This document shows, in pieces, positions 26,470-36,749 of a DNA stretch of 64,000 nucleotides (position 1 is the first letter of the stretch; each line of letters begins with the position of its first letter). The stretch lies in the NCBI RefSeq assembly GCF_042655305.1, contig NZ_JBHSLR010000002.1, one strand, 5' to 3'. The translations under genes were made by a program, and so were the position numbers. This DNA is from Arcanobacterium_A bovis. GTDB lineage: Bacteria > Actinomycetota > Actinomycetes > Actinomycetales > Actinomycetaceae. Below the pieces are notes generated by a model, which was given only the letters and a program-made list of their open reading frames with translations, made no database searches and had not been told where the DNA came from.

Positions 26470-27012
26470 TTACTTGGCGCGCAGGTGAATTATGCGCTGA
26501 TTTTTCGATCCGCGAAATGCCAGATCGTGATGATACAAAGACTCAATGAAAGGTCCATCAACGAGCACATCGCATAAATCGAGCAGTTCGCGCTTGTCGG
26601 GAGTATCGGTTAAGAGCTGTTCGTGAGTGTATCCCGACCACACCCAAATGGTCTTGTCCGCACCGAAAGTATCGCGCACACGCTTCGCCAGCGGGATAAG
26701 TATGGGCGTGTTGAGAAAAGGCTCGCCGCCGAGTAGCGAGAGTCCTGCCACATAAGGCTGAGCTAAATCGGTAAGAATTTTCTCTTCGAGTTCTTGAGTG
26801 TAGGGAGTGCCGTATTTGAAGCTCTGAGCTGCACGGTTGTAACAGCCAGGACAGCGAAATGGGCAACCTGATACGTAAAGCGAGCAGCGCACGCCTTCGC
26901 CGTCCACAAAATTAAACGGCTTGTAATCCGCTACGTATCCCTGTGACAGTGCAGCCCCGCTCCATTCACAGGGGCTGGGCTGCACAATTCCGTGTTTGTC
27001 CTTTTCAGGCAA
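26470..27012 (-). CDS. nrdG: Anaerobic ribonucleotide reductase activating protein
   Basis: 180 residues, radical-SAM enzyme that installs the glycyl radical in NrdD. The CxxxCxxC cluster motif is in SGCPFRCPGCYN near residue 50, and the SAM-binding GGEPF is intact near 96. It starts with TTG at 27012, with GAGGTGA immediately upstream. It follows nrdD by 33 bases and is co-transcribed with it. The N-terminal ~25 residues are longer than in many NrdG proteins. Confidence 0.95.
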   Translation of the reverse strand: MPEKDKHGIVQPSPCEWSGAALSQGYVADYKPFNFVDGEGVRCSLYVSGCPFRCPGCYNRAAQSFKYGTPYTQELEEKILTDLAQPYVAGLSLLGGEPFLNTPILIPLAKRVRDTFGADKTIWVWSGYTHEQLLTDTPDKRELLDLCDVLVDGPFIESLYHHDLAFRGSKNQRIIHLRAK

Positions 27013-27045
27013 TTCTCACCTCGATGGTGCCGCGCTGTTTGAGCA

Positions 27046-29205
27046 TCACTGCAATGGTCCGTCCATGTGCTTAACTCGAGAAGAAATCTCCACATGGCGA
27101 CCGTGCACCATCGGGCGCTTTTGAGGGTTGCCCAAATATCCACAGGTACGCTTCACAACATCGCAGGTGGCAGGGTCTTCATTGCCACAATCAGGGCACT
27201 TGAAGCCCTCAGCCGTGGGGTTAAATTCTCCTTGGAAACCACAGTTATAGCAGTGATCAATCGGGGTGTTTGTACCCAAATATGCCACTTTATCGTATGC
27301 GTAGTCCCACACTGCCTCGAGCGCTGCCACATTGTGCGTGAGCTTCGGATACTCACAGTAATGGATGAATCCACCCTTGGTGTACTGTGCATAGTCCTTT
27401 TCGAAGTCGATCTTTTCAAAAGGCGTGATCTTCTTGCGCACGTCGTAATGGAAGGAATTCGTGTAGTAGTCTTTGTCGGTAATATCGGCAATCTTGCCAA
27501 ATTTCGCCTGGTCAAGGCGGCAGAACCGATCAGTTAGCGACTCCGACGGCGTCGAATAAACAGAGAACCAGTACGGATACTCAAGCTTCCACTCAGTTGC
27601 GTAATCATTGAGCCGGCGCACAATATCGAGCGTAAATTCCTTTGCCTGCGGATTTGACTCCCAGTCTGGACCATAGAAGCAGGTAGCAGCCTCATACAGG
27701 CCAATATATCCGATCGACACGGTAGCGCGATGATTCTGGAAGAACTCGGAAACGCTCGTTTCGGCGTCGTCCACCCGCTTCCCGAACGCTCCGTACTTGT
27801 ACAGAATTGGCGCGTTAGCAGGGGTAGCATCTTCGCAACGGTTGATACGGAAGAGTAGCGCCTGCTTGACCACTTCCATTCGTTCGTCGAAGATTCGCCA
27901 GAAGCGCTCCTGCTCGCCGTGGGCTTCAATCGCAATGCGCGGGATATTAAGGGTGACGACGCCGAGGTTGTTACGGCCTGCGTTCACCGCCTCGCCAGTT
28001 TCTGGATCAACCCACTTTGGTAGGAAAGACCGGCAGCCCATCGGAGCTTTGTAATCGCCTTCGAGCTCGGTGATTTTGTCGTACGAGAGCACGTCGGGAT
28101 ACATACGTTTCGTGGAGCATTCCAGCGCGAGCTGTTTGATGTCGTAATTAGGATCGGTTGCGTCAAGATTCACGCCGCGGCGCAAGCCAAATACCAACTT
28201 GGGGAAGATCGCAGTGTGGCGGTCGCGGCCAATTCCTTTGATGCGCACTTGCAAGATTGCTCGTTGGATCTCGCGCTCAAATTCGCTGGTACCAAGGCCG
28301 AAGCCGAGAGTGACGAACGGCGTTTGCCCATTTGACGAATAGAGCGTGTTGATTTCGTATTCGAGCGACTGCATAGCATCGTAGATATCTTTGCGGGTTT
28401 TCGTCCATGCGTAGTCTTGGCGCAGGTCAGGAGCCACCCACTGCTCGGCGTCTTGCATATGCTTGGCGAAGTTCATTTCGGCATAGGGTGCGAGCACTTC
28501 ATCGGTACGATCAACCGACGCGCCTCCATACTGCGAGGACGCAACGTTGGCAATGATCTGGGCGATTTGTGCAGTGGCAGTGTTAATTGAGCGTGGCGAT
28601 TCGACTCGCGCATTTCCGATCTGGAAACCGTCTTTGAGCATGCCTTCAATGTCGATCAGGCAGCAATTGGTCATTGGCTGGAAAGGGTTGTAGTCGAGGT
28701 CGTGGAAATGAATTTCGCCTTTGATGTGGGCGTTTGCCACGGCGCGCGGAAGCATTGAGCGTAAGGCATACGCCTTGGCAACAGAGCCTGCGGTGAGATC
28801 GCGCTGTGTATTAAAGACGGTGGAGTCCTTATTGGCGTTTTCGTTAACCACAGTTTTGTCGCGCTTGAGAAGTTTCCCAACCGAGTGTGTAACGTCCATG
28901 TTTTCTTCACGCGCAATGTCGCGATCATGGCGATATTCGATGTAAGCACGCGCTACGTCTGGATACTTGGACGACATCAGGAAGTTTTCAATCGCCGTCT
29001 GGATCGTGGCGATGTCCAGTTCGCCCTCAGGAAGTGCAGCGATGACGCCGCGAACCGCCTGCATAACGAAAGGATGGTCGTCGATTCCCTGGTTGTTCAA
29101 TGCAAGGTAGACGGCGCGGTAAATCTTCGATGGATCAAAGCGTACTTTTCGCCCATCTCGCTTCACAACCATCGTGCCGGCAGAGGTAATTGAATCAACC
29201 AACAT
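27046..29205 (-). CDS. nrdD: Anaerobic ribonucleoside-triphosphate reductase
   Basis: 719 residues, class III reductase making deoxynucleotides without oxygen. An ATP-cone regulatory domain is at the N-terminus (VVKRDGRKVRFDPSKIYRAV). Near the C-terminus are the zinc cysteines CYNCG and CPDCG and the glycyl-radical loop TCGYLG. ATG 29205 is preceded by GAAAGGAAG; the GTG at 29232 is less likely. A pair of NrdR boxes lies just upstream, so it should respond to the dATP/ATP level. Confidence 0.96.
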   Translation of the reverse strand: MLVDSITSAGTMVVKRDGRKVRFDPSKIYRAVYLALNNQGIDDHPFVMQAVRGVIAALPEGELDIATIQTAIENFLMSSKYPDVARAYIEYRHDRDIAREENMDVTHSVGKLLKRDKTVVNENANKDSTVFNTQRDLTAGSVAKAYALRSMLPRAVANAHIKGEIHFHDLDYNPFQPMTNCCLIDIEGMLKDGFQIGNARVESPRSINTATAQIAQIIANVASSQYGGASVDRTDEVLAPYAEMNFAKHMQDAEQWVAPDLRQDYAWTKTRKDIYDAMQSLEYEINTLYSSNGQTPFVTLGFGLGTSEFEREIQRAILQVRIKGIGRDRHTAIFPKLVFGLRRGVNLDATDPNYDIKQLALECSTKRMYPDVLSYDKITELEGDYKAPMGCRSFLPKWVDPETGEAVNAGRNNLGVVTLNIPRIAIEAHGEQERFWRIFDERMEVVKQALLFRINRCEDATPANAPILYKYGAFGKRVDDAETSVSEFFQNHRATVSIGYIGLYEAATCFYGPDWESNPQAKEFTLDIVRRLNDYATEWKLEYPYWFSVYSTPSESLTDRFCRLDQAKFGKIADITDKDYYTNSFHYDVRKKITPFEKIDFEKDYAQYTKGGFIHYCEYPKLTHNVAALEAVWDYAYDKVAYLGTNTPIDHCYNCGFQGEFNPTAEGFKCPDCGNEDPATCDVVKRTCGYLGNPQKRPMVHGRHVEISSRVKHMDGPLQ

Positions 29206-29228
29206 CTTGTGCTTCCTTTCATTATCGA

Positions 29229-29275
29229 CCACTAGATGTTGAGTTTAGAACTCGCGAGGTGCGCATATCTAGTTC
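29229..29275 (-). promoter_or_regulatory. Pair of NrdR boxes upstream of nrdD
   Basis: On the minus strand, ACTCAACATCTAGTGG (29244 to 29229) matches the NrdR consensus acaCwAtATaTwGtgt at 12 of 16 positions. A second, weaker box occupies 29275-29260 (its core on the plus strand is CATATCTAGT). Their centres are 31 bases apart, three helical turns, the spacing expected for cooperative NrdR binding. Confidence 0.7.
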
Positions 29276-29411
29276 CAACACACCTGTTTTATTTGCTGCG
29301 AATTTTTCCAAATTTCCCATTGCTGGAGAAATGAAATGGAGTAGTTCAAAGGTCCCAAATCGGGCGTGATGTAAGAGTCATTTTTGCGGCAAATTTTGCG
29401 GCGCAGTGAGG

Positions 29412-30554
29412 TCATTCTTTGAAAGATCGTGCCCACTTGGCGAGGCGCAAACACCGATAAAACACCTGCCGAAGCGGGATATCGGCGTCGGGCGCCACTG
29501 AAGCTACAACCTGACTAAACTTCGTCTTGAACAGATTGAGCCCGAGAAGAGATTCATTAAACGAGCTACCAATTCCCATCAGGTCATAATCAGCTACGCC
29601 ACGCTTTGGAAGCTCACAAAGTTCGTAGAAAACGAGCAGATCACTCACGAAATCTCGCATTGCTGAAGTGCGCATCGCAGCATAATAACGGGTGGCGCGA
29701 GCGTTCTGAATCGTCACAATCGACCATGCCACCAATTGTCCATCAATGCGCGCCGCATACACACGGCAATGCTCAGGCCCAAGGAATGTCAACATACGCT
29801 CGAAATCGCCTTGTGGTGCCGGCACGAAGCCGTCACGTTGCGCCGTATCTTCCATGACCGAATAATATTCGGCGAACGACGCCGTGGCCTGCTCTGTTTC
29901 GTCCGCACAGACTGCCGGCGACTCCCGTAGCGCCTTGTTCACATCGCGCCGTCCACGCCGTTTCATACGGGAGAGAACGTCGTCTTTAGTGCCGCGAAGA
30001 TCGATAATCACCGTTGCATCATAAGGTCGGGTAGAAAGCACCGGATAACACAACGACGCACACTCCGCAGAAAAGTAGTGCTGCACTGCAAGACGCATAA
30101 ACACCGCTTTGGGATGGGCTTTCTGCACAAAAGCGCTGATAGCGCCAAGTATTTCACGCTCTTGAGCGGGATTAACAGGGCTATATGGCGAGGAAGCTGC
30201 GGGACTGAGCGACGTTGAGGAATTAGGAGACGTTGGAGGATTGAGAGAAGGAGTGTCATCAGCGGAACTTTGCGCAGACCCAGCCTCCACACACGCAGCA
30301 CCCACATAAATCGGGCCGTGAACTGCTCGTAGATAGCGATAGCCGTGGGTTTCATACTCAATGAAACTCACCAATGCGCAGGTAGACTTTGCGGCGTCAG
30401 AGTTCTTGACCACTAGGTACTTCCACGGGGTTCGCCCTGGCACATCACTTTGGAACGTCGCCCAGATTTCGGTTTGCTCAAGGGGGAGTTCGACGCCGTT
30501 TTCTTTGGCTTCTCGCTCAAAAGTAGCGAAATCTACATCCTGCACTGTAAACAT
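29412..30554 (-). CDS. FemABX-type peptidyltransferase
   Basis: 380 residues with the two-lobed GNAT-like FemX fold: MKRRGRRDVNKALRES near residue 195 and the C-terminal DLMGIGSSF and LNLFKTKF segments. Family members use aminoacyl-tRNA to add amino acids to the peptide bridge of lipid II in the cytoplasm. An unusual low-complexity Ser/Pro/Asn segment sits around residues 92-130, inside the first lobe. AGAGAGGG precedes the ATG. It is divergent from the symporter gene at 30736. Confidence 0.85.
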   Translation of the reverse strand: MFTVQDVDFATFEREAKENGVELPLEQTEIWATFQSDVPGRTPWKYLVVKNSDAAKSTCALVSFIEYETHGYRYLRAVHGPIYVGAACVEAGSAQSSADDTPSLNPPTSPNSSTSLSPAASSPYSPVNPAQEREILGAISAFVQKAHPKAVFMRLAVQHYFSAECASLCYPVLSTRPYDATVIIDLRGTKDDVLSRMKRRGRRDVNKALRESPAVCADETEQATASFAEYYSVMEDTAQRDGFVPAPQGDFERMLTFLGPEHCRVYAARIDGQLVAWSIVTIQNARATRYYAAMRTSAMRDFVSDLLVFYELCELPKRGVADYDLMGIGSSFNESLLGLNLFKTKFSQVVASVAPDADIPLRQVFYRCLRLAKWARSFKE

Positions 30555-30735
30555 TATCGACCCTCTCTACATACCAGTATTTCACGCAAGATTCCTCGGG
30601 TGATTGATCTTATTCGCAAACACGTCCGAAATCACCCACAAAATTCCAAAAGTCATTGAATAGGACTTTGGACTCAGATAGACTCACAGTCCTGAGGATG
30701 TTTATCGCACACTACATCAACCAACGGAGGTTATG

Positions 30736-32175
30736 ATGGCAATTCATGAAAACGATCCCGTAATCGTTGAGCCGAAAAAGCCACGGCGCGACCGCACACA
30801 CTGGCTCTACATCATGGTGATAGTGGCAGTTATCGCAGGTATTGCGCTTGGTCTAACTGCTCCAAGCTTTGCAACAAGCCTCGCATGGCTGGGCACGTCG
30901 TTCGTAGGTCTCATCAAAATGATGATCTCGCCAGTAATTTTCTGCACGATTGTGCTGGGAATCGGCTCAGTACGCTCGGCGGCGTCGGTCGGAAAAACCG
31001 GGTTGTTGGCGCTCGTTTACTTCCTCGTGATGTCCACCTTCGCCCTAGCTATCGGTCTGATAGTTGGCAACTTCATTCACCCAGGAGACGGCCTCAAGAT
31101 CGAGCCAGGCGCCGGAGCCGAATTCGCACAGAAAGCGGAAGGTGCAGGCGGCACTATCGGCTTCATCCAAAGCATCATTCCAAATACGATCTTTAGCTCG
31201 CTCACTTCTGGCTCGGTGCTACAAACACTGTTTATATCCCTTTTGGTGGGCTTTGCGGTACAACGCCTCGGCAAGCAGGGCGAGCCAATTTTACGTGCCA
31301 TCGGCCTCCTCCAAAAACTTGTTTTCCGAATCCTTATCATGATTCTTTGGATCGCCCCAATCGGCGCATTTGGTGCAATAGCTGCGGTGGTAGGCAAAAC
31401 TGGAGCTAAAGCTATCGCACAGCTCGGTCTGGTTATGGTGGCGTTCTATATCACCTGCTTCTTGTTTATCGTGGTGATTTTGGGAGCGATCCTCTATGCC
31501 ACAACGAGGATCAACGTATTCCTCCTGATGAAGTACCTCGCGCGTGAATACCTGCTAATCGTGGCAACATCGTCGTCTGAATCTGCGCTCCCGAACCTGA
31601 TGGCGAAAATGGAGCACGCGGGCGTGGCGAAACCTACCGTCGGCATCGTGGTGCCGACGGGCTATTCTTTTAACCTCGACGGAACCGCGATCTATTTGAC
31701 GATGTCGGCGGTGTTTATTTCACACGCGATGGGCAAGCCGATGTCGATGAGCGAGCAAATCGGCATGCTCGTGTTTATGATTATTGCCTCGAAAGGTGCG
31801 GCCGGAGTGACCGGCGCTGGACTAGCCACGCTAGCAGGCGGTTTGCAAGCATACCGCCCCGATATGCTCGACGGCGTTGGTGTGATTGTGGGAATCGACC
31901 GATTTATGTCTGAAGCGCGTGCGCTCACCAACTTCTCAGGAAATGCCATCGCAACCTTTGTGATTGGGCAATGGACGAACGCGCTCGACCTTGAGCGCGC
32001 GCAGGCAGTGCTGCACGGCGAGCACCCGTTCGATTATTCGGCAATTGGCGTGGATGAACACGATACTGAGTACAACCTCAAGCGTCCACCGAAACCGATC
32101 AACCCAGCGGATCGCCTGCTTCCGACGCCGCAGCCTGTGCTTCCAGAGGAGGTCAAGAACCACGCGGCGTACTAG
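30736..32175 (+). CDS. Dicarboxylate/amino acid:cation symporter
   Basis: 479 residues, DAACS (GltP/GltT/SstT) family with eight helices and two re-entrant hairpins. Motifs: the Ser-rich ATSSSESALPNLM loop near residue 277, GYSFNLDGTAIY near 315, and the final substrate-binding DRFMSEARALTNFSGN. It imports glutamate, aspartate, serine/threonine or C4-dicarboxylates with Na+ or H+. GGAGG stands before two consecutive ATGs; the second gives the better spacing. The C-terminal 60 residues form a charged cytoplasmic tail. Confidence 0.92.
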   Translation: MAIHENDPVIVEPKKPRRDRTHWLYIMVIVAVIAGIALGLTAPSFATSLAWLGTSFVGLIKMMISPVIFCTIVLGIGSVRSAASVGKTGLLALVYFLVMSTFALAIGLIVGNFIHPGDGLKIEPGAGAEFAQKAEGAGGTIGFIQSIIPNTIFSSLTSGSVLQTLFISLLVGFAVQRLGKQGEPILRAIGLLQKLVFRILIMILWIAPIGAFGAIAAVVGKTGAKAIAQLGLVMVAFYITCFLFIVVILGAILYATTRINVFLLMKYLAREYLLIVATSSSESALPNLMAKMEHAGVAKPTVGIVVPTGYSFNLDGTAIYLTMSAVFISHAMGKPMSMSEQIGMLVFMIIASKGAAGVTGAGLATLAGGLQAYRPDMLDGVGVIVGIDRFMSEARALTNFSGNAIATFVIGQWTNALDLERAQAVLHGEHPFDYSAIGVDEHDTEYNLKRPPKPINPADRLLPTPQPVLPEEVKNHAAY

Positions 32176-32295
32176 GTGCTGGCACACTAGGGTGTGGGTG
32201 CACTACACACCCTCAGCGCCCACACCCAACGCAACATCCACCCCTTGTATATTCCGTAAATTTCCCGACGCCACAGAACATGGCAGAATTACCCC

Positions 32296-35200
32296 GTGAA
32301 AGAAAAAGCCGTTCCCACTATCACATACCCCGCTGAACTCCCTGTATCTGCGCGCAAAGACGATATCGCCGAAGCGATCCGCAACAATCAGTTAGTAATC
32401 ATCTCGGGCGAAACTGGTTCGGGAAAAACCACCCAGCTTCCGAAAATCTGCTTGGAAATTGGGCGCGGAATCAAGGGAATGATCGGGCATACTCAACCAC
32501 GACGCATCGCAGCGCGCTCAGTGGCTGAGCGTATTTGCTCTGAGTTGGGCGTGAAACTGGGCGGGGCAATCGGTTTCCAAGTGCGCTTCACTGAGGAAGT
32601 TTCCGATTCCACTCTGGTGAAGTTGATGACCGACGGCATTTTACTTGCAGAAGTCCAATCTGATCCTGAGCTGCGCAAATACGATACGATCATTATCGAC
32701 GAGGCCCATGAGCGCTCGCTCAATATTGATTTCTTACTCGGCTACCTCGCGCAGCTACTGCCAAAACGCCCTGATCTCAAGCTCATTATTACGTCGGCGA
32801 CCATCGATTCGCAGCGCTTTGCCGAGCATTTTGGCACGTATATGTACGGCGGCGGGGCTGGAAAAGTAGCGCCGATCATCGAGGTTTCAGGGCGAACCTA
32901 TCCAGTTGAAATCCGTTACCGGCCGCTCGATGGCGACGCCGAGTTGGGTGCGCACGAAGATCACTCACGTCACGAGCGGCAAGACGCCGAGCCATACGCC
33001 GATGCACCAGCCGATCCGCGCGATCAGATCACCGGGATTATCGACGCCGCCACCGAACTTTTCGCCGAAGGCCCTGGCGATATTCTGGTGTTTCTCTCCG
33101 GTGAGGGCGAGATTCACGAAACACAGAAAGCATTCCGTGATGATCTGGGCGTGCGCTATATCGAACCTGGTGGGAGTTCCAATATTCCAGGAGCGGTGGA
33201 AGTACTCCCACTATTTGCGCGGCTTTCAGCCGGCGAGCAACATCGTATTTTTGCACCTCACCGGCATCGGCGAATCATTCTCGCCACCAATATTGCCGAA
33301 ACGTCCATCACGGTGCCAGGGATTCGGTACGTGATCGACCCAGGCACAGCCCGCATCTCGCGCTTTTCCAATAAAACCAAAGTGCAACGCCTCCCGATTG
33401 AGGCGATTTCGCAAGCCTCAGCCAATCAGCGCGCCGGGCGATGCGGGCGTGTGGCAGACGGTATCGCCATTCGCCTTTACTCTGAGGACGATTTTGCAAG
33501 CCGCGAGCAATTTACCGAGCCAGAAATTCAACGCACTTCTTTAGCTGCGGTAATCCTACAAATGACCTCATTGGGCTTGGGTGCCGTGGAAGACTTCCCA
33601 TTTATTGATCCACCCGATATGCGCGCCATTCGAGCCGGATTACAGTTACTCGAAGAAATCGGTGCGGTTGAATTAGGTATCGGCGCCCGCAAGCCACGGC
33701 TCACAAAAATTGGCCGCCAACTCGCACGTCTGCCTATCGATCCTCGCCTAGGAAGAATTTTGCTTGCCGGAGCCGATAACGGCTGCGCTGCAGAAATATT
33801 GGTGTTGGTAGCTGCGATGTCTGTGCAGGACGTGCGCGAAAGACCTGCGGAATTTCAGGCGCAAGCAGACCAACTCCACGCACGCTTTACCGATCCACGC
33901 TCAGACTTCCTCGCCTATCTCAATCTGTGGCGGTATCTGCGCACCCAGCAACGCGATCTTTCTGGATCCGCATTCCGCCGCATGTGCCGCAGCGAATACC
34001 TCAACTGGCTACGCTTCCGCGAGTGGCAAGATGTAGTAACGCAGCTTCGGCAACTTGCCAAGCCGCTCGGTCTAACTCTCAAACAGATCACCATACCCAC
34101 AGTTCGGCAGATCGAAGAAGCCGTTCAAGCAGGCGCGGACGTTGCTCAAAATCGCAACGTGACCGAGGCGGTGAAAGCTGTGGCGGCGTCGTCGGACGCT
34201 CCCGCTGCGGACGCAATCCACCGGGCGCTACTGGTCGGACTCCTCTCCAACCTGGGAAATTGGGACGAACGCAAGCGCGACTACGCCGGCGCGCGCGGCA
34301 CTCATTTCGTAATCTGGCCAGGATCAGGCTTGCACCGACGCACTCCAGCGTGGGTTATGGCCTCTGAGCTGGTAGAAACCTCGCGGCTCTTCGCCCGCAC
34401 GGTGGGCCAGATTGATCCAGCGTGGATCGAGCGCGCCGCGAAACACCTGGTCAAGACGCAATATTCCGAGCCGTTCTGGGCAAACCGCCAGGGTGCGGCG
34501 ATGGTACACGAGAAAGTTACGCTTTATGGCATGACCATCGTGGCGGATCGGCAGAGTCTGCTGGCGAAGGTGGGAACGCCTGAAGCGCGCGAGCTCGCCC
34601 GCGAGATGTTTATCCGGCATGGTCTGGTGGAGAATCAGTGGCGCACTCACCACGCTTTCGCCAAGCACAATAAACAGGCTCTTGAGCAGGCACGCGAGGT
34701 AGAAGCGCGCACTCGTCAGCACGGTTTAGTGGCCGACGACGACGCCCAATTCACTTTCTTTGATGAACGGTTACCGGATTCCATCGTTTCGGGCCGGCAT
34801 TTCGACTCGTGGTGGAAGAAAGCACAGCATAAACGCCCTGATCTGCTGAATTTCACGCAAGAGTTCTTACTTGGCAAAACGAGTGTGGATGATGCCGATT
34901 TCCCCGAGGAATGGGTACAAGGCGACGTAACACTCCCGATTACTTATAGCTTTAGCCCAGGTAGCCACACCGATGGCCTGCGGATTGACGTGCCAGTTAC
35001 TCTCCTACCGCAATTGGAGGATGCGGGCTTTGACTGGCTCGTGCCGGGCATGATTGAGGAGCTCACGGTCGCAACGATTCGCGCGCTACCAAAGCGGATC
35101 CGCCGTAATCTGGTGCCTGCGCCCGATGTGGCGAGCAAGATCGTGGCGCTGTTACCGCCTTGGGATTCTGTTGCGCACGGGCAGGTGGGTGCGCCAAGTT

Positions 35201-36465
35201 TCGCGCAGGCGTTCACACAGGCTGTGCGCACGTTGCGTGGTTTCGATATCGACGACGACGCTTGGGCTGAGGTGGAGTTGCCGCCTCACCTTGTGATCAC
35301 GTTCTGTGTGCGCTCTGAGCGCGGCGCCGTGCTTGACGAGGGCACGTCACTCGTGGCTTTACAGCGGTCCTTAGCACCACAAACACGCTCCGCGGTGGAA
35401 TCAGTGGTCAAGGGAGCGGTGGCTCGCGCTCTCGACGAAGCGCGAGACGCTATTTTGGCTGATCAGGAGGCAAGTGCGCGCAAGGATCAACGCCAGCGGG
35501 AAGTGGAATCCCGCAAGGCGCAGATCGCTGCCGAGGCGAAGTCCCGCGCCGGAATCCTCAGCGATTCGGTGGACGATATCCACGATTGGGCTCAAATAAA
35601 AGAGGGCGAATTGCCTGCGGTTATCGAAACAGAGGGCCCGCATGGCATGGTAGTGCGTGGCTATCCGGCGTTCGTCGTTGCGGGCGGTGCCGTGCAGTTG
35701 CGCGTGTTGGCTGAACCTGCCGAACAGGTACGCGAGCACCGCAACGGCGTCGTCTACCTGGTGTATCGGCAGACGGCGCTTCCCGAGGGACGCATTACCT
35801 CACGTTGGACTGGGTTAGAGTCGCTCACGCTTGCGGCGTCGCCATATAAAAATACTGCGGCGCTCGTTGCAGATTTGCAGCTCACAGCTGCGCGGAACGT
35901 TGCGCAGAAGTGGGCGAAACAAGAAAAAACTCCGCTGGGCAGGGTGCGACGCGCGGCAGAGTTTGAGCAGCTGCGTGCTTATGTGCGCGACCGTATTGAA
36001 GACGAGACGTATCGGCTGGCGCAGATTGTGGTGCGGGTATTGCAGGCCTGGGGAGATGTTGAGGCTTTGATTCGGGAGAATACGTCGGTGGCGCTGATCA
36101 ATACGGTGCATGACGTGCGTGAACAGATTACCGCACTCATTTTTGATGGCTTCATTTTTGCCACTCCCGAGGAGTATTTGCCTGATTTGCCGCGTTTCTT
36201 GAAGGCCGCGGGCTTGCGTATCACGAAAGCGGCTAATAATCCGGCGGCTGACGATGCGCTCGCATGGCAGGTGGCGGATATTGAAGAGCTGGTAAACCGC
36301 GAGCGCGAAGAGTTTAAGCAGGTGGAGTACGACGCCGCGCGCGCAGCCGTATTGGTGCAAGCACGATGGCTGGTGGAAGAATTGCGGGTTTCGCTATTTG
36401 CTCAGCAGCTAGGCACGCGCGTGAAAGTCTCACCTCAGAGGATTAAAAAGCTACTCGGGAGGTAG
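32296..36465 (+). CDS. hrpA: ATP-dependent RNA helicase HrpA
   Basis: 1389 residues, a DEAH-box helicase of the HrpA type. Motifs: GETGSGKTTQLP near residue 37, DEAH near 135, SATID, and QRAGRCGR in the second RecA domain, followed by the long C-terminal DUF3418 region. HrpA helps rescue stalled ribosomes and processes mRNA in E. coli. A charged His/Arg/Asp-rich insertion lies around residues 215-240. CAGAAT ends six bases before the GTG start with no ribosome binding site, so leaderless initiation is likely. Confidence 0.95.
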   Translation: MKEKAVPTITYPAELPVSARKDDIAEAIRNNQLVIISGETGSGKTTQLPKICLEIGRGIKGMIGHTQPRRIAARSVAERICSELGVKLGGAIGFQVRFTEEVSDSTLVKLMTDGILLAEVQSDPELRKYDTIIIDEAHERSLNIDFLLGYLAQLLPKRPDLKLIITSATIDSQRFAEHFGTYMYGGGAGKVAPIIEVSGRTYPVEIRYRPLDGDAELGAHEDHSRHERQDAEPYADAPADPRDQITGIIDAATELFAEGPGDILVFLSGEGEIHETQKAFRDDLGVRYIEPGGSSNIPGAVEVLPLFARLSAGEQHRIFAPHRHRRIILATNIAETSITVPGIRYVIDPGTARISRFSNKTKVQRLPIEAISQASANQRAGRCGRVADGIAIRLYSEDDFASREQFTEPEIQRTSLAAVILQMTSLGLGAVEDFPFIDPPDMRAIRAGLQLLEEIGAVELGIGARKPRLTKIGRQLARLPIDPRLGRILLAGADNGCAAEILVLVAAMSVQDVRERPAEFQAQADQLHARFTDPRSDFLAYLNLWRYLRTQQRDLSGSAFRRMCRSEYLNWLRFREWQDVVTQLRQLAKPLGLTLKQITIPTVRQIEEAVQAGADVAQNRNVTEAVKAVAASSDAPAADAIHRALLVGLLSNLGNWDERKRDYAGARGTHFVIWPGSGLHRRTPAWVMASELVETSRLFARTVGQIDPAWIERAAKHLVKTQYSEPFWANRQGAAMVHEKVTLYGMTIVADRQSLLAKVGTPEARELAREMFIRHGLVENQWRTHHAFAKHNKQALEQAREVEARTRQHGLVADDDAQFTFFDERLPDSIVSGRHFDSWWKKAQHKRPDLLNFTQEFLLGKTSVDDADFPEEWVQGDVTLPITYSFSPGSHTDGLRIDVPVTLLPQLEDAGFDWLVPGMIEELTVATIRALPKRIRRNLVPAPDVASKIVALLPPWDSVAHGQVGAPSFAQAFTQAVRTLRGFDIDDDAWAEVELPPHLVITFCVRSERGAVLDEGTSLVALQRSLAPQTRSAVESVVKGAVARALDEARDAILADQEASARKDQRQREVESRKAQIAAEAKSRAGILSDSVDDIHDWAQIKEGELPAVIETEGPHGMVVRGYPAFVVAGGAVQLRVLAEPAEQVREHRNGVVYLVYRQTALPEGRITSRWTGLESLTLAASPYKNTAALVADLQLTAARNVAQKWAKQEKTPLGRVRRAAEFEQLRAYVRDRIEDETYRLAQIVVRVLQAWGDVEALIRENTSVALINTVHDVREQITALIFDGFIFATPEEYLPDLPRFLKAAGLRITKAANNPAADDALAWQVADIEELVNREREEFKQVEYDAARAAVLVQARWLVEELRVSLFAQQLGTRVKVSPQRIKKLLGR

Positions 36466-36498
36466 TGGTTTTCCAGCCGATTGACGCGTTATCCTTTT

Positions 36499-36720
36499 TT
36501 ACTTTGTTGGTTTCTCAGGACCTCTGGGGCTATCTGAGTCCTTCGCGTACGCATAGGTAGACACTGCGGTAAAAACCACAGCCGCTAACAGCGCAAATAA
36601 CCAAGTTTTTCCATCCCTGAAATTAAGCCATTGATCTCGTGCATACGAAATGATCAACCACATAATGGCAAATTCAAAGATGAAAACTCCGGCGGAATAA
36701 ATCGTTACTAAATTTTTCAT
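36499..36720 (-). CDS. Small two-helix membrane protein (putative immunity-like)
   Basis: 73 residues with two hydrophobic helices (about 8-26 and 40-58) and a polar, Pro/Lys-rich tail. AAGGTGG precedes the ATG. It directly follows the decayed hydrophobic exoprotein gene at 36750-36975, just as the 65-residue membrane protein at 40347 follows the intact exoprotein. By position I infer a partner or immunity role. I do not recognise a family. Confidence 0.6.
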   Translation of the reverse strand: MKNLVTIYSAGVFIFEFAIMWLIISYARDQWLNFRDGKTWLFALLAAVVFTAVSTYAYAKDSDSPRGPEKPTK

Positions 36721-36749
36721 TGTGCCACCTTAATACCCATATTTTGTGT

